A DNA stretch of 64,000 nucleotides from assembly GCA_020723485.1 (NCBI GenBank), contig DYIU01000006.1, positions 1-64,000 of the forward strand. The letters run 5' to 3'. Shown here piece after piece: positions 38,886 through 47,955 of this stretch. Made by a program: the position numbers and the translations under genes. The stretch's first letter is position 1, and each line of letters starts with the position of its first letter. The notes under the pieces are model-generated. The model did no database searches, was not told where the DNA came from, and saw only the letters and a list, made by a program, of their open reading frames with translations. This stretch comes from Acidimicrobium ferrooxidans (lineage in GTDB: Bacteria; Actinomycetota; Geothermincolia; Fen-727; Anoxymicrobiaceae).

Positions 38886-40394
38886 ATGTCGGACGACAGG
38901 GTATATATATTCGACACTACCCTGAGGGACGGAGAGCAGTCCCCGGGGATAAGCCTGGGGGTGCGCGAGAAGCTCGAGATCGCCGAGCAGCTCCAGCGCC
39001 TCGGGGTGGACATCATTGAGGCGGGGTTCCCGGCGACCAGCCAGGGAGACTTCGACGCCGTGACGCAGCTCTCGGCCAGGATAAGCGACTCGGTCGTCTG
39101 CGCGCTCGCCCGCGCGCGCTCCGAAGACATCGACAGGGCCTGGGAGGCGGTAAAGGGCGCAGCGAAGCCGCGCATCCACACGTTCGTAAGCACGTCGGAC
39201 ATACACCTCGAACACCAGCTGCGAAAGACCCGCGACGAGGTGCTCGAGATGGCGAGGGCGTCAGTCGGTAGAGCGCGCGGCTACTGCGAGGACGTCGAGT
39301 TCTCCCCGATGGACGCCACCAGGAGCGACCCTGAGTTCCTCTACAGGGTCCTCGAGGCCGCCATCGGCGAGGGTGCGACCACTCTCAACATACCGGACAC
39401 GGTGGGTTACAGCATCCCCGACGAGTTCGCCGAGATAATCCGCGGCATCTTCGAGAACGTGGCCGGTATCGCGGGCGTGGTGGTGAGCGTCCACTGCCAC
39501 AACGACTTGGGCCTGGCCGTTGCAAACTCCCTTTCCGCCGTCGAGGCAGGAGCCCGCCAGGTCGAGTGTGCGGTCAACGGCCTGGGCGAGCGCGCCGGGA
39601 ACGCGAGCCTCGAAGAGATAGTGATGACCCTCAAGGTCAGGCAGGACCGCCTGGGCCTCAAGACCGGTATAAACTCAACCGAGATAAGCCGCACCAGCCG
39701 CCTTGTCAGCATGCTGACGGGTTACCCGGTGCAGCCGAACAAGGCCGTGGTGGGGCGCAACGCATTCGCTCACGAGTCGGGCATCCACCAGGACGGTGTG
39801 CTCAAGGAGCGGACCACCTACGAGATCATGGACGCCGCGAGCGTAGGACTCGTCGAGAGCGACATCGTGCTCGGCAAGCACTCCGGCAGGCATGCCCTCA
39901 AGGAGCAGCTCGAGCGGCTCGGTTACTTCCTGGGTGAAGATGAGCTGAACCAGGCGTTCAAGCGGTTCAAGGAGCTGGCGGACAAGAAAGGTTCGCTCTC
40001 CGGAGAGGACATAGAGGCTGTTGCCCTGGAATACATCAGGACCGAGGGGCAGCGATGGAAGCTCACGGCCTACGAGGTCCACAGCGGGGGCAAGGAAGCT
40101 CCGCCCAGTGCCACCGTGACCCTGGAGCGCGAGGACGAGCGTGTAACGGAGCGGGCCATAGGGGACGGGATGGTGGACGCGACCTGCAAGGCCATAAGGG
40201 CCGCGCTCAAGGTCGATGCAAAACTCTACGCCATGACGGTGGAGGCCATAACCGCGGGCCTGGATGCTATCGGCGATGTGACCATGCAGCTCGAGGTCGA
40301 AGGTCGCAGAGTGGTCGGCAGGGGCGTCTCGACAGATATTGTCGAGGCCGCGGCCAGGGCTTACCTCAACGCTATCAACAAAGTCCTCAGGTAG
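38886..40394 (+). CDS. leuA: 2-isopropylmalate synthase
   Basis: 502 residues. The DRE-TIM start is IFDTTLRDGEQSPGI, and the metal-binding His pair is SVHCHNDLGLAVANS. HESGIHQDGVLK follows, then a C-terminal LeuA dimer/regulatory domain (about 390-502) where leucine binds. It condenses 2-ketoisovalerate and acetyl-CoA. It is 19 nt from serA and followed closely by leuC2. Confidence 0.96.
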   Translation: MSDDRVYIFDTTLRDGEQSPGISLGVREKLEIAEQLQRLGVDIIEAGFPATSQGDFDAVTQLSARISDSVVCALARARSEDIDRAWEAVKGAAKPRIHTFVSTSDIHLEHQLRKTRDEVLEMARASVGRARGYCEDVEFSPMDATRSDPEFLYRVLEAAIGEGATTLNIPDTVGYSIPDEFAEIIRGIFENVAGIAGVVVSVHCHNDLGLAVANSLSAVEAGARQVECAVNGLGERAGNASLEEIVMTLKVRQDRLGLKTGINSTEISRTSRLVSMLTGYPVQPNKAVVGRNAFAHESGIHQDGVLKERTTYEIMDAASVGLVESDIVLGKHSGRHALKEQLERLGYFLGEDELNQAFKRFKELADKKGSLSGEDIEAVALEYIRTEGQRWKLTAYEVHSGGKEAPPSATVTLEREDERVTERAIGDGMVDATCKAIRAALKVDAKLYAMTVEAITAGLDAIGDVTMQLEVEGRRVVGRGVSTDIVEAAARAYLNAINKVLR

Positions 40395-40411
40395 ACGAAG
40401 GGAACGCCGAT

Positions 40412-41668
40412 TTGAGCCAATCCAGAAAGATACTCGCGCGGCACGCCGGCCGGGAGAGCCTGAAGCCCGGAGAGCTCGTCGAGGCCTCGGTGGACCTGGT
40501 GCTCGCAAACGACATCACCGCGCCGCTCGCCATAGAGGAGTTCGAGAAGCTGGGCCGCGGAAAGGTCTTCGACACGGGAAAGGTCGTGCTCGTGCTCGAC
40601 CACTTCACCCCCAACCGCGACATAGCCTCAGCCGAGCAGTGCGCCTTCGTGCGCCGGTTCGCGCGCCAGTACTCGGTCGAGCATTTCTACGACGGCGGTG
40701 AGGTCGGCATCGAACACGTCCTGCTGCCCGAGGAGGGGCTCATCGCTCCCGGCAGCCTCGTCATAGGGGCGGACAGCCACACCTGCACCTACGGGGCCCT
40801 GGGAGCGTTCGCTACGGGCATGGGCTCGACAGACGTCGGCGCGGCGATGGCGACCGGCAAGGCGTGGTTCCGCGCCCCCGAGGCGATTAAGGTCAACGTG
40901 ACCGGAAAACTCCGGCCGTGGTCCGGGGGCAAGGACGTCATCCTCTATCTGATTGGGCGGCTCGGCGTGGACGGCGCCACCTACCACTCGCTCGAGTTCG
41001 TCGGTGACGGCATCGCCGACATAAGTGTGGACGGGCGGCTGACCGCCGCGAACATGGCCATCGAGGCGGGGGCGAAGAACGGCATCTTCGGTGTGGACCT
41101 CCAGGCGGTGGAGTACCTCGCGTCGGTCGGGGTCGCCGCTGAAGAGCAGGCCCTCGAGCCGGATGAGTACGGGTACACGTCCGAGCTCGACATCGACCTG
41201 GATGTCCTGGAGCCCCAGGTCGCCCTGCCGCACCTGCCGAGCAACGCGGTGCCGGTGGGCGAGGCCCCGAAGGTGAAGCTCGACCAGTCGGTGATAGGCT
41301 CGTGCACGAACGGGAGGATGGAGGACATGCGCCTGGCGGCCGAGGTCCTCCGCGGCAGGAAGGTGGCGACCGGGGTGCGCTTGATAATCATCCCCGGGAG
41401 CCCGAGGGTGTACCGGAAATCCATGGAAGAGGGGCTCTTCGACATATACCTGGACGCAGGGGCCGTCATCTCGCCCCCGACGTGCGGGCCGTGCCTGGGC
41501 GGGCATATGGGGATACTGGCCGCCGGCGAGCGGGCCATCTCGACTACGAACAGGAACTTCACCGGGAGGATGGGCCACCGCGAGAGCGAGGTCTACCTCT
41601 CGAACCCGGCCGTTGCCGCCGCGAGCGCGGTCACGGGCACCATCACCGACCCTGGAGAGCTCTCATGA
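40412..41668 (+). CDS. leuC: 3-isopropylmalate dehydratase large subunit (set 2)
   Basis: 418 residues from TTG 40412, with GGGAA eight bases upstream. Key motifs are VIGADSHTCTYGALGAFATGMGSTDV, the FeS ligand in IGSCTNGR, and CGPCLGGHMG. It lies just after leuA and overlaps leuD2 by four bases (ATGA), which ties it to leucine synthesis. It differs from the LeuC at 28247 in many positions, so the two are not a recent duplicate. Confidence 0.93.
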   Translation: MSQSRKILARHAGRESLKPGELVEASVDLVLANDITAPLAIEEFEKLGRGKVFDTGKVVLVLDHFTPNRDIASAEQCAFVRRFARQYSVEHFYDGGEVGIEHVLLPEEGLIAPGSLVIGADSHTCTYGALGAFATGMGSTDVGAAMATGKAWFRAPEAIKVNVTGKLRPWSGGKDVILYLIGRLGVDGATYHSLEFVGDGIADISVDGRLTAANMAIEAGAKNGIFGVDLQAVEYLASVGVAAEEQALEPDEYGYTSELDIDLDVLEPQVALPHLPSNAVPVGEAPKVKLDQSVIGSCTNGRMEDMRLAAEVLRGRKVATGVRLIIIPGSPRVYRKSMEEGLFDIYLDAGAVISPPTCGPCLGGHMGILAAGERAISTTNRNFTGRMGHRESEVYLSNPAVAAASAVTGTITDPGELS

Positions 41669-42162
41669 GCGGCGCCGTCCTGGAGGGAAAGGCACACAAG
41701 CTGGGTGACCACGTGAACACCGACCTCATCATCCCGGCCACCTACCTGGTGACCAACGACCCGGTCGAGCTCGGCTGCCACCTGCTCGAGGGCCACGACC
41801 CGGATTTCGTCGCCCGCGTCGAGCCCGGCGACGTGCTGGTCGGGGGCATCAACTTCGGGAGCGGGTCCAGCCGGGAGCACGCGCCGCTCGCGATAAAGGG
41901 CGCGGGCATCTCGGTGGTCATCGCGAGCTCCTTCGCCCGCATCTTCTACAGGAATTCCATTAACGTGGGGCTGCCCATCCTGGAGTCCCCCGAGGCCGCG
42001 GCCGCGATAAACGATGGCGACAGCCTCCGGGTGGACCTGGCGGCGGGCACCATCGAGGACCTCACCACCGGGGAGAAGTTCGAGGTGCCGGCGTACCCAG
42101 AGTTCATGCAGGGCCTGATAGACTCAGGCGGCCTCATCAACTACCTCAAGAAACAGGAGTAA
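41665..42162 (+). CDS. leuD: 3-isopropylmalate dehydratase small subunit (set 2)
   Basis: 165 residues. HVNTDLIIPATYLVT is the loop pattern typical of true isopropylmalate isomerases. GGINFGSGSSREHAPLAIK and SSFARIFYRNSINVGLPI follow. GGAGAG lies before ATG 41665, and the start overlaps the leuC2 stop. It pairs with leuC2. Confidence 0.94.
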   Translation: MSGAVLEGKAHKLGDHVNTDLIIPATYLVTNDPVELGCHLLEGHDPDFVARVEPGDVLVGGINFGSGSSREHAPLAIKGAGISVVIASSFARIFYRNSINVGLPILESPEAAAAINDGDSLRVDLAAGTIEDLTTGEKFEVPAYPEFMQGLIDSGGLINYLKKQE

Positions 42163-42164
42163 AA

Positions 42165-42199
42165 TGCAACATTGGGGTCAGGTCGATTTGTTGCGTTTT
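42165..42199. repeat. Half copy of the GGTCAGGTC/GCAAC element
   Basis: TGCAACATTGGGGTCAGG then TCGATTTGTTGCGTTTTT, directly after the leuD2 stop. It is one arm with an A-rich start, and could form only a small hairpin. Confidence 0.65.
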
Positions 42200-42269
42200 T
42201 ACCCGGACCAGTAAAAGCCGAGGCTTCAGGCTCCGGCCCCGATAGGAAGACGAACCGACTGGAGAAGGA

Positions 42270-43334
42270 ATGCATAAGATAGCCGTACTCCCCGGGGACG
42301 GGACGGGCCCGGAGGTGGTCAAGGAGGGCCTTAAGGTCCTGGAGGCCGCCGCGGAGGCCACCGGGTTCGAATTCGAGGCGGAGACGTACGATTTCGGCGG
42401 AGACCGGTTTCTCGCAACCGGCGAGGTCCTGCCAGACAGCGCGGTGGAGGAACTGAAAGGCTTCAACGCGATATTCCTGGGCGCCATAGGCCACCCGGAT
42501 GTGAAACCGGGCATACTTGAGCAGGGGATACTGCTCAAGCTCAGGTTCGAGCTCGACCAGTACATAAACCTCCGGCCGGTGAAGCTCTACCCGGGGGTCG
42601 ACTGCCCGCTGAAGGACAAGGGGCCCGAGGACGTCGACCTGGTCGTCGTTCGGGAGAACACTGAAGGGCTCTACGTGGGCTCCGGTGGTTTCACGCGCAA
42701 GGGCACGCCCAACGAGATAGCCATCCAGGAGTCGGTCAACACGCGACCCGGGGTCGAGCGGTGCATCCGCTACGCGTTCGAGTACTGCCGCGAGCGTGAC
42801 AGGGAGAAGAAACTCACCCTCTGCGGCAAGACGAACGTCCTCACGTACGCACACGACCTTTGGGAGCGTGTCTTCAACGAGGTCGGCGAGGAGTACACGG
42901 ACATCGCAACCGACTACGCGCACGTCGACGCTATCTGCATGTGGTTCGTAAAGAACCCGGAGTGGTTCGACGTGGTGGTCACCGACAACATGTTCGGGGA
43001 CATAATCACCGACCTTGGTGCGATAATACAGGGGGGCATGGGAATAGCCGCAGGCGGCAACATAAATCCCGAGGGGACGTCCATGTTCGAGCCTATCGGA
43101 GGGTCGGCACCGAAATACACGGGCAAGAACGTGATAAACCCGCTGGCCGCTATCGCCGCCGTGCAGATGATGCTCGAGTTCCTGGGCGAGAAAGAGGCCG
43201 GCAGGAGGATCGAGGACGCGATAATCGAGTCGCTCGGCTCCGGGCGCATAAAGAGCCTTTCCGCGGGGCAGATGGGGATGGGCACCGACGAGGTCGGCGA
43301 CCTCATCGCGGGCATGGTCAGAGAAGGAGCATAA
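42270..43334 (+). CDS. leuB: 3-isopropylmalate dehydrogenase
   Basis: 354 residues. Motifs are AVLPGDGTGPEVV, GAIGHPDVKPG, LRFELDQYINLRPVKLYPG, VVVRENTEGLYVGSGG and VVTDNMFGDIITDLGA. This is the actinobacterial LeuB pattern, different from the dehydrogenase at 30066. It oxidises 3-isopropylmalate with NAD. GGAGAAGG precedes the ATG. Confidence 0.93.
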   Translation: MHKIAVLPGDGTGPEVVKEGLKVLEAAAEATGFEFEAETYDFGGDRFLATGEVLPDSAVEELKGFNAIFLGAIGHPDVKPGILEQGILLKLRFELDQYINLRPVKLYPGVDCPLKDKGPEDVDLVVVRENTEGLYVGSGGFTRKGTPNEIAIQESVNTRPGVERCIRYAFEYCRERDREKKLTLCGKTNVLTYAHDLWERVFNEVGEEYTDIATDYAHVDAICMWFVKNPEWFDVVVTDNMFGDIITDLGAIIQGGMGIAAGGNINPEGTSMFEPIGGSAPKYTGKNVINPLAAIAAVQMMLEFLGEKEAGRRIEDAIIESLGSGRIKSLSAGQMGMGTDEVGDLIAGMVREGA

Positions 43335-43344
43335 GGAGACGTAA

Positions 43345-44223
43345 ATGGGGCTTCAGATCTACATCGATGGAAGATTTGTTGACGAAGACGAGGCCAGGGT
43401 CTCCGTGTTCGACCACGGCCTCCTGTACGGTGATGGCGTCTTCGAGGGCATCCGCGTGTACAACCGGAAGGTCTTCATGCTCGACGCTCACCTGAGGCGC
43501 CTGTACAACGGCGCCAAGGTGATACGCCTCGAGATACCCATGACCCCTGAAGACCTCGGCGCGAAGGTGTGCGAGACCGTCCGGCTCAACGACATCTCGG
43601 ACGGTTACGTGCGCCTGGTCGTCACAAGGGGAAAGGGCGACCTGGGATTGAGCCCGTCGAAGTGCGCGAACCCGAACATAATAATCATCGCATCCACCAT
43701 AAAGATCTACCCCGACGAGGTGTACCACAAGGGACTGAAGCTGGTGACCGTCTCAACGCGCAGGAACAACCCGGACTCGCTGAGCCCGCAGATAAAGTCG
43801 CTCAACTACCTGAACCACATACTGGCGCACCTGGAGGTGCTGCACGCGGGGGCCGACGAGGGCCTGGTGCTCAACGACAGCGGCTATATAACGGAGTGCG
43901 TGGTCGATAATTTCTTCATAGTGCTGGGTGGGGCGGTGGTCACGCCGCCGACCAACTCAGGTGCGCTCAACGGCATCACCAGGATGGTCGTCTTTCAGCT
44001 GTGTGATGAGCTGGGCATAGAGATAAGGGAGGAGCAACTCTCTCTAGTCGAGTGCTACACGGCGGACGAGGCGTTCCTGACCGGGACCGCGGCGGAGATA
44101 GCACCGGTGACCTACATCGACGACAGGCCCGTAGGTCCTGACGGGACCCCCGGGCCCGTAACGGTGAAGCTGATGGAGGCGTTCCACGAGTTCAAATCGG
44201 ACCACGGGACACCGATAGACTGA
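43345..44223 (+). CDS. ilvE: Branched-chain amino-acid aminotransferase
   Basis: 292 residues, fold type IV. The start VFDHGLLYGDGVFEGIRVYN, the PLP Lys in SPQIKSLNYLN, and GYITECVVDNFFIV match BCAT. It transfers an amino group to the three branched-chain keto acids. It lies 10 nt after leuB. D-amino-acid aminotransferases share this fold, but location favours BCAT. Confidence 0.92.
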   Translation: MGLQIYIDGRFVDEDEARVSVFDHGLLYGDGVFEGIRVYNRKVFMLDAHLRRLYNGAKVIRLEIPMTPEDLGAKVCETVRLNDISDGYVRLVVTRGKGDLGLSPSKCANPNIIIIASTIKIYPDEVYHKGLKLVTVSTRRNNPDSLSPQIKSLNYLNHILAHLEVLHAGADEGLVLNDSGYITECVVDNFFIVLGGAVVTPPTNSGALNGITRMVVFQLCDELGIEIREEQLSLVECYTADEAFLTGTAAEIAPVTYIDDRPVGPDGTPGPVTVKLMEAFHEFKSDHGTPID

Positions 44224-44235
44224 CGAGCGGCAAAC

Positions 44236-44262
44236 GCAACACGGGACCTGACCCCGTGTTGC
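44236..44262. repeat. Hairpin copy of the GGTCAGGTC/GCAAC element
   Basis: GCAACACGGG (44236-44245) and CCCGTGTTGC (44253-44262) form a 10-bp stem with a seven-base loop containing the reversed element core. It lies between ilvE and cimA and could act as an internal mRNA hairpin. Confidence 0.7.
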
Positions 44263-44290
44263 ACAGGAACAAGGCGACTGGAGCGATTGA

Positions 44291-45868
44291 TTGGCTGACG
44301 TATACCTTTACGATACCACCTTGAGGGACGGGGCGGCCCGGGAAGGCGTCTCCTTCTCCCTGGACGACAAACTGAAGATACTCCGGCACCTCGACTCGTT
44401 CGGGATGCACTACGTGGAGGGCGGCTACCCCGGCTCTAACCCGAAGGACCTCGAGTTCTTCCAGGCGGCGGCGAAGCTCGAGCTCAAGCACGCCAAGCTG
44501 GTGGCGTTCGGCTCCACGCGCAAGGCGCTGACCTCCGCTGCGCGCGATAAGGAGATGAAGGCGCTAGCGGCTTCCGGCGCCCCGGTTGCCTGCATAGTCG
44601 GCAAGGCGTGGGATTTCCACGTAAAGAAGGCCCTCAAGATAGCCCTCGACGAGAACGTCTACATGATCGAGGACTCCGTGCGCTACCTCAAGAAGAAAGG
44701 CCTCGAAGTCCTGTTCGACGCGGAACATTTCTTCGACGGCTACAAGGACAACCCGAAGTACGCCCTGCGCACCATCGAGGCCGCTGCGGAGGGCGGGGTC
44801 GACTGGGTCGTGCTCTGCGACACAAACGGCGGCACACTGCCGCACGAGGTCGCCTCCATAGTCCGCGAGGTCCACGAGGGCATGGCGGTCCCCCTCGGGA
44901 TACACGCGCACAACGACTGCGAATGCGCCGTGGCCAACACGCTGGCGGCGGTACGCGAGGGCGCGCGGATGGTCCACGGGACGGTGAACGGCTACGGCGA
45001 GCGGTGCGGGAACGCGAACCTATGCTCGGTCATCCCCGACCTGGCCCTCAAGATGGACGTCGACTGCATATCCCGCGAGCGGCTCACCGGGCTCACCGAC
45101 CTTGCGCACTTCGTGAGCGAGCTGGCCAACCTCAGCCCCGACGCGCACCAGCCGTTCGTGGGGATGAGCGCTTTCGCACACAAGGGCGGCATCCACGCGA
45201 GCGGGGTCAGCAAGGAGACGCGCACCTACGAGCACATCAGGCCGGAGCTGGTCGGCAACATCCAGCGCATAGTGGTCTCCGAGCTCTCGGGTAAGTCGAC
45301 CATAACGCTGAAGGCGAAGGAGCTTGGCATCGACCTCCAGCACAAGCCCGATAAGCTCGCTGAGATACTAAAAGAGATAAAGCAGCTCGAGCACGTCGGG
45401 TACCAGTTCGAGGCCGCGGACGGCTCGTTCGAGATACTGATGCGCAAGTCCCTTGGCACGCACAAGGCGTTCTTCAGGCTAGAGTCGTTCAGGGTCATCA
45501 TGGAGAAGCGCGAGGACGGCAAGGTGATGACCGAGGCCACTGTCAAGATACACGTGGGGGGGCGCCGGCTCATCGCGACCGCCGAGGGCAACGGCCCGGT
45601 GAACGCGCTCGACCGCGCCATCCGCATCGCGATGGAGCGAAGCTTCCCCGCGCTCAAGGACATAGAGCTCACCGACTACAAGGTCAGGGTGCTCGACGAG
45701 AAGAAGGGCACCGCGGCGGTGACCAGGGTCCTCATCGAGACGAGCGACGGTGAGAAGACCTGGGGCACAATCGGGGTGAGCGAGAACATCATCCAGGCGA
45801 GCTGGGAAGCCCTGGTGGACAGCATCGAGTTCGGGCTGATGCACAAGAGGCAGCAGGCGCACGAATAG
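44291..45868 (+). CDS. cimA: (R)-citramalate synthase
   Basis: 525 residues from TTG 44291. The DRE-TIM start is LYDTTLRDGAAREGVSFSLDDKL, the metal motif is IHAHNDCECAVANTL, and it has HKGGIHASGV and a C-terminal LeuA-dimer domain. The Ala-Arg after RDGA and GYPGSNPKD fit citramalate synthase (pyruvate plus acetyl-CoA), not LeuA. With LeuCD and a LeuB-type dehydrogenase it gives 2-ketobutyrate for isoleucine without threonine deaminase; no ilvA is in this window. Confidence 0.93.
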   Translation: MADVYLYDTTLRDGAAREGVSFSLDDKLKILRHLDSFGMHYVEGGYPGSNPKDLEFFQAAAKLELKHAKLVAFGSTRKALTSAARDKEMKALAASGAPVACIVGKAWDFHVKKALKIALDENVYMIEDSVRYLKKKGLEVLFDAEHFFDGYKDNPKYALRTIEAAAEGGVDWVVLCDTNGGTLPHEVASIVREVHEGMAVPLGIHAHNDCECAVANTLAAVREGARMVHGTVNGYGERCGNANLCSVIPDLALKMDVDCISRERLTGLTDLAHFVSELANLSPDAHQPFVGMSAFAHKGGIHASGVSKETRTYEHIRPELVGNIQRIVVSELSGKSTITLKAKELGIDLQHKPDKLAEILKEIKQLEHVGYQFEAADGSFEILMRKSLGTHKAFFRLESFRVIMEKREDGKVMTEATVKIHVGGRRLIATAEGNGPVNALDRAIRIAMERSFPALKDIELTDYKVRVLDEKKGTAAVTRVLIETSDGEKTWGTIGVSENIIQASWEALVDSIEFGLMHKRQQAHE

Positions 45869-45878
45869 CGTTCCCCAA

Positions 45879-45932
45879 CTAGCGCTGACCTCCGGTCGGC
45901 ACCGAACTCGTAGCGCCGACCTCCGGTCGGCA
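45879..45932. repeat. Two copies of the GCGCCGACCTCCGGTCGGC repeat
   Basis: Copies at 45879-45900 (one-base variant GCGCTGACC) and 45910-45932, in direct orientation and nine bases apart. Each is an imperfect palindrome. They lie between cimA and the FAH-family gene. Confidence 0.88.
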
Positions 45933-45951
45933 TGAAGCTAAGGAGAGGCCG

Positions 45952-46710
45952 ATGAGGCTGGTGAGGTTCACGGCGGACGGCTGCAGCGGGTACGGCGTCC
46001 ACACCGACGACGGCATCCAGGTGATGGCCTGGGAGCCGTACGACTACCTGGTGGACACTGTCGAGGTGCTGCCGCCGGGCTCCGCGAAGCTGCTCTCCCC
46101 GGTGGTGCCGACCAAGATAATCGCGATAGGGCTCAATTACTCCGACCACGCCGCCGAGTTCGACCAGGAGCTCCCCGATGAGCCGCTCCTCTTCATGAAG
46201 GCGTCCAGCACCGTGCTGGACCCGGACGGCGAGGTCATCTACCCCCCGCAGTCCCAGAGGCTCGACTTCGAGGCCGAGCTTGCTGTGGTAATAGGCGCGC
46301 AGTGCCACAAGGTCAGCGTGGCGGAGGCGGGCGAATACGTGCTGGGCTACACGTGCGGGCTCGACATGACCGCGCGCGACCTGCAGGCGAAAGACGGCCA
46401 GTGGACCCGGGCCAAGAACTTCGACACGTTCTGCCCGCTGGGTCCCTGGGTGGACACCGACGTAGACCCATCCGACCTCGCCATAAGGCTCACGGTGAAC
46501 GGCGAGCTGCGCCAGGACTCCCGGACCTCGCAGATGATATTCGATGTGCCGCGCCTTGTCTCGTTCATCTCGGAGGTCATGACGATGTACCCGGGGGACG
46601 TGATAATGACCGGCACCCCTCCCGGGGTCGGCCCGGTGGTGGCGGGCGACCGCGTAGAGATGACGATAGAGGGCATCGGGAGCCTGGCTTGCACAATAGC
46701 GGCGCCGTAA
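45952..46710 (+). CDS. Fumarylacetoacetate hydrolase-family protein
   Basis: 252 residues. FAH-fold motifs are IIAIGLNYSDHAAEF, LDFEAELAVVIG (metal Glu residues), GYTCGLDMTARDLQ and MTGTPPGVGPV. Family members hydrolyse or decarboxylate C-C bonds in ring-cleavage products or act on acylpyruvates and oxaloacetate. GGAGAGG precedes ATG 45952. The gene has two short palindromic repeats on each side and is isolated from the supercluster by them. Confidence 0.85.
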   Translation: MRLVRFTADGCSGYGVHTDDGIQVMAWEPYDYLVDTVEVLPPGSAKLLSPVVPTKIIAIGLNYSDHAAEFDQELPDEPLLFMKASSTVLDPDGEVIYPPQSQRLDFEAELAVVIGAQCHKVSVAEAGEYVLGYTCGLDMTARDLQAKDGQWTRAKNFDTFCPLGPWVDTDVDPSDLAIRLTVNGELRQDSRTSQMIFDVPRLVSFISEVMTMYPGDVIMTGTPPGVGPVVAGDRVEMTIEGIGSLACTIAAP

Positions 46711-46712
46711 CT

Positions 46713-46772
46713 ATCAGCGCCGACCTCCGGTTCGGCATGTTCAAGGTGGCGTAGCGCCGACCTCCGGTCGGC
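46713..46772. repeat. Two copies of the GCGCCGACCTCCGGTCGGC repeat
   Basis: Copies at 46713-46737 (with an extra T in the right arm) and 46751-46772, again in direct orientation and about 14 bases apart, right after the FAH-family gene. Confidence 0.88.
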
Positions 46773-46797
46773 TGTATTCCAGCGTAGGGATGGGGAT

Positions 46798-47709
46798 TTG
46801 GAGTTCGACAGCTTCGAGATAGTCAAGCGCGCGTGGTATCACGTCCGGAGCAACCGCTTCCTCTGGGTACTGGCCTTCTTCATGGCGCTCGCCGGGGGAG
46901 GCTCGCAAGGGGTGAGCCTCTGGGTTCAGAGCCCGATGCTGCGCGGGCTCTCGGGCCTGAGCCCGATGCACCGGGCGGGGGAGAAGATAGCGGACTACGC
47001 CCGTGGCAACACCGCCTTCTGGATAGTCTTCCTGACCGCCGGCGTGATCGTGGGGCTCGGGGTCCTCCTGTTCAGCGCCTTCGCCCAGGTCTCTGCGATA
47101 GGCGCAGTGGCAGAGCTCGACCTCGGCAGAGAGGGGGACCTGCGCACCTCGCTGCGCTGGGGGAGGCACAGCTTTGTCCGGTACTTCGGCCTCATGCTGG
47201 CCTACATCGTGGTGCTCGCCGTGATATCCTCCCCGTTCTATCTGCTGGGATGGCTCGCCGGAGGGGGGACGATATTCCCCTGCCTTATGTGGATGATGAT
47301 CGCGGTGGTGTACCTGGTGATCCTGGTCGCTGCTGCGATAATGCTCGAGCTCTCCGCCCGGTACCTGGTGCTCGAGGACAGGGGCATCCTCGAGTCGGTG
47401 CAGATGGCGGGCATACTGCTGAGGAGGCACTGGCGTGAGTCGGTCGTGACATGGCTGTACGTGATGCTGATAATGCTCGCAGGGACCCTGGTGATGGCAG
47501 TCGTCCTGGCCCTGCTCGGCACTCCCCTTGCCTGGATATTCAACGCGGCCACCGAGCACCACAACGCCTTCACCATAGCGTTGAGCATGCTCGCCTTCAT
47601 GCTGGCGTGGTGCGCCGCGGCCGCGGTGGCCGGGATATTCGCGATAACGGGGAGCGCGGTCTGGACCATGACGTTCCTCGACCTGGAGCCCGCAGCCTAC
47701 CGCGGCTAG
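46798..47709 (+). CDS. Multi-pass membrane protein of unknown function
   Basis: 303 residues from TTG 46798; not recognised. Hydrophobic segments number about six to seven: near residues 22-40, 75-103, 127-150, 158-185, 212-235 and 258-290. The N-terminal stretch EFDSFEIVKRAWYHVRSNRFLWVLAFF and the loop LRTSLRWGRHSFVRYFG are reminiscent of membrane proteins with a DUF-type 'glycerophosphoryl diester phosphodiesterase membrane domain', but this is weak. No catalytic motif is visible. Confidence 0.75.
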   Translation: MEFDSFEIVKRAWYHVRSNRFLWVLAFFMALAGGGSQGVSLWVQSPMLRGLSGLSPMHRAGEKIADYARGNTAFWIVFLTAGVIVGLGVLLFSAFAQVSAIGAVAELDLGREGDLRTSLRWGRHSFVRYFGLMLAYIVVLAVISSPFYLLGWLAGGGTIFPCLMWMMIAVVYLVILVAAAIMLELSARYLVLEDRGILESVQMAGILLRRHWRESVVTWLYVMLIMLAGTLVMAVVLALLGTPLAWIFNAATEHHNAFTIALSMLAFMLAWCAAAAVAGIFAITGSAVWTMTFLDLEPAAYRG

Positions 47710-47757
47710 CGAAGTAGGTGCTCGCAGGAACTTTGGCTAGTTCGGAGCGTTCTGCAC

Positions 47758-47918
47758 ACCGCAGGTTTGAATCACATTAAGAACGTTGGCTAACAGAAGT
47801 TTACATTGACCACGGAAATCGCTGCGATCCGGGTCTGAATGCCTTTCTGGGTGTTACTCGTGTTGTTATGAATAGTAATTGTAAATTAGAGTTAACTATT
47901 GATATTCAAACCTGCGGT
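47758..47918. mobile_element. Possible miniature inverted-repeat element, about 160 bp
   Basis: ACCGCAGGTTTGAAT at 47758-47772 has its exact 15-bp complement at 47904-47918. The sequence between is markedly more A+T-rich than its flanks and has no reading frame. A perfect, widely spaced inverted repeat around AT-rich filler is what a MITE remnant would look like, but no target duplication was found and no second copy is in the window. The rest of the 47710-47955 gap shows nothing else. Confidence 0.35.
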
Positions 47919-47955
47919 ACCACACAAAATCAAGAAGGTTTCGGCCCACTCCTGA

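Noticed and set aside
47908-47922. T-box-like core (TGGTACCGC) on the minus strand
   Set aside because: No stem I or gene follows on that strand; it overlaps one arm of the inverted repeat, so it is coincidence.
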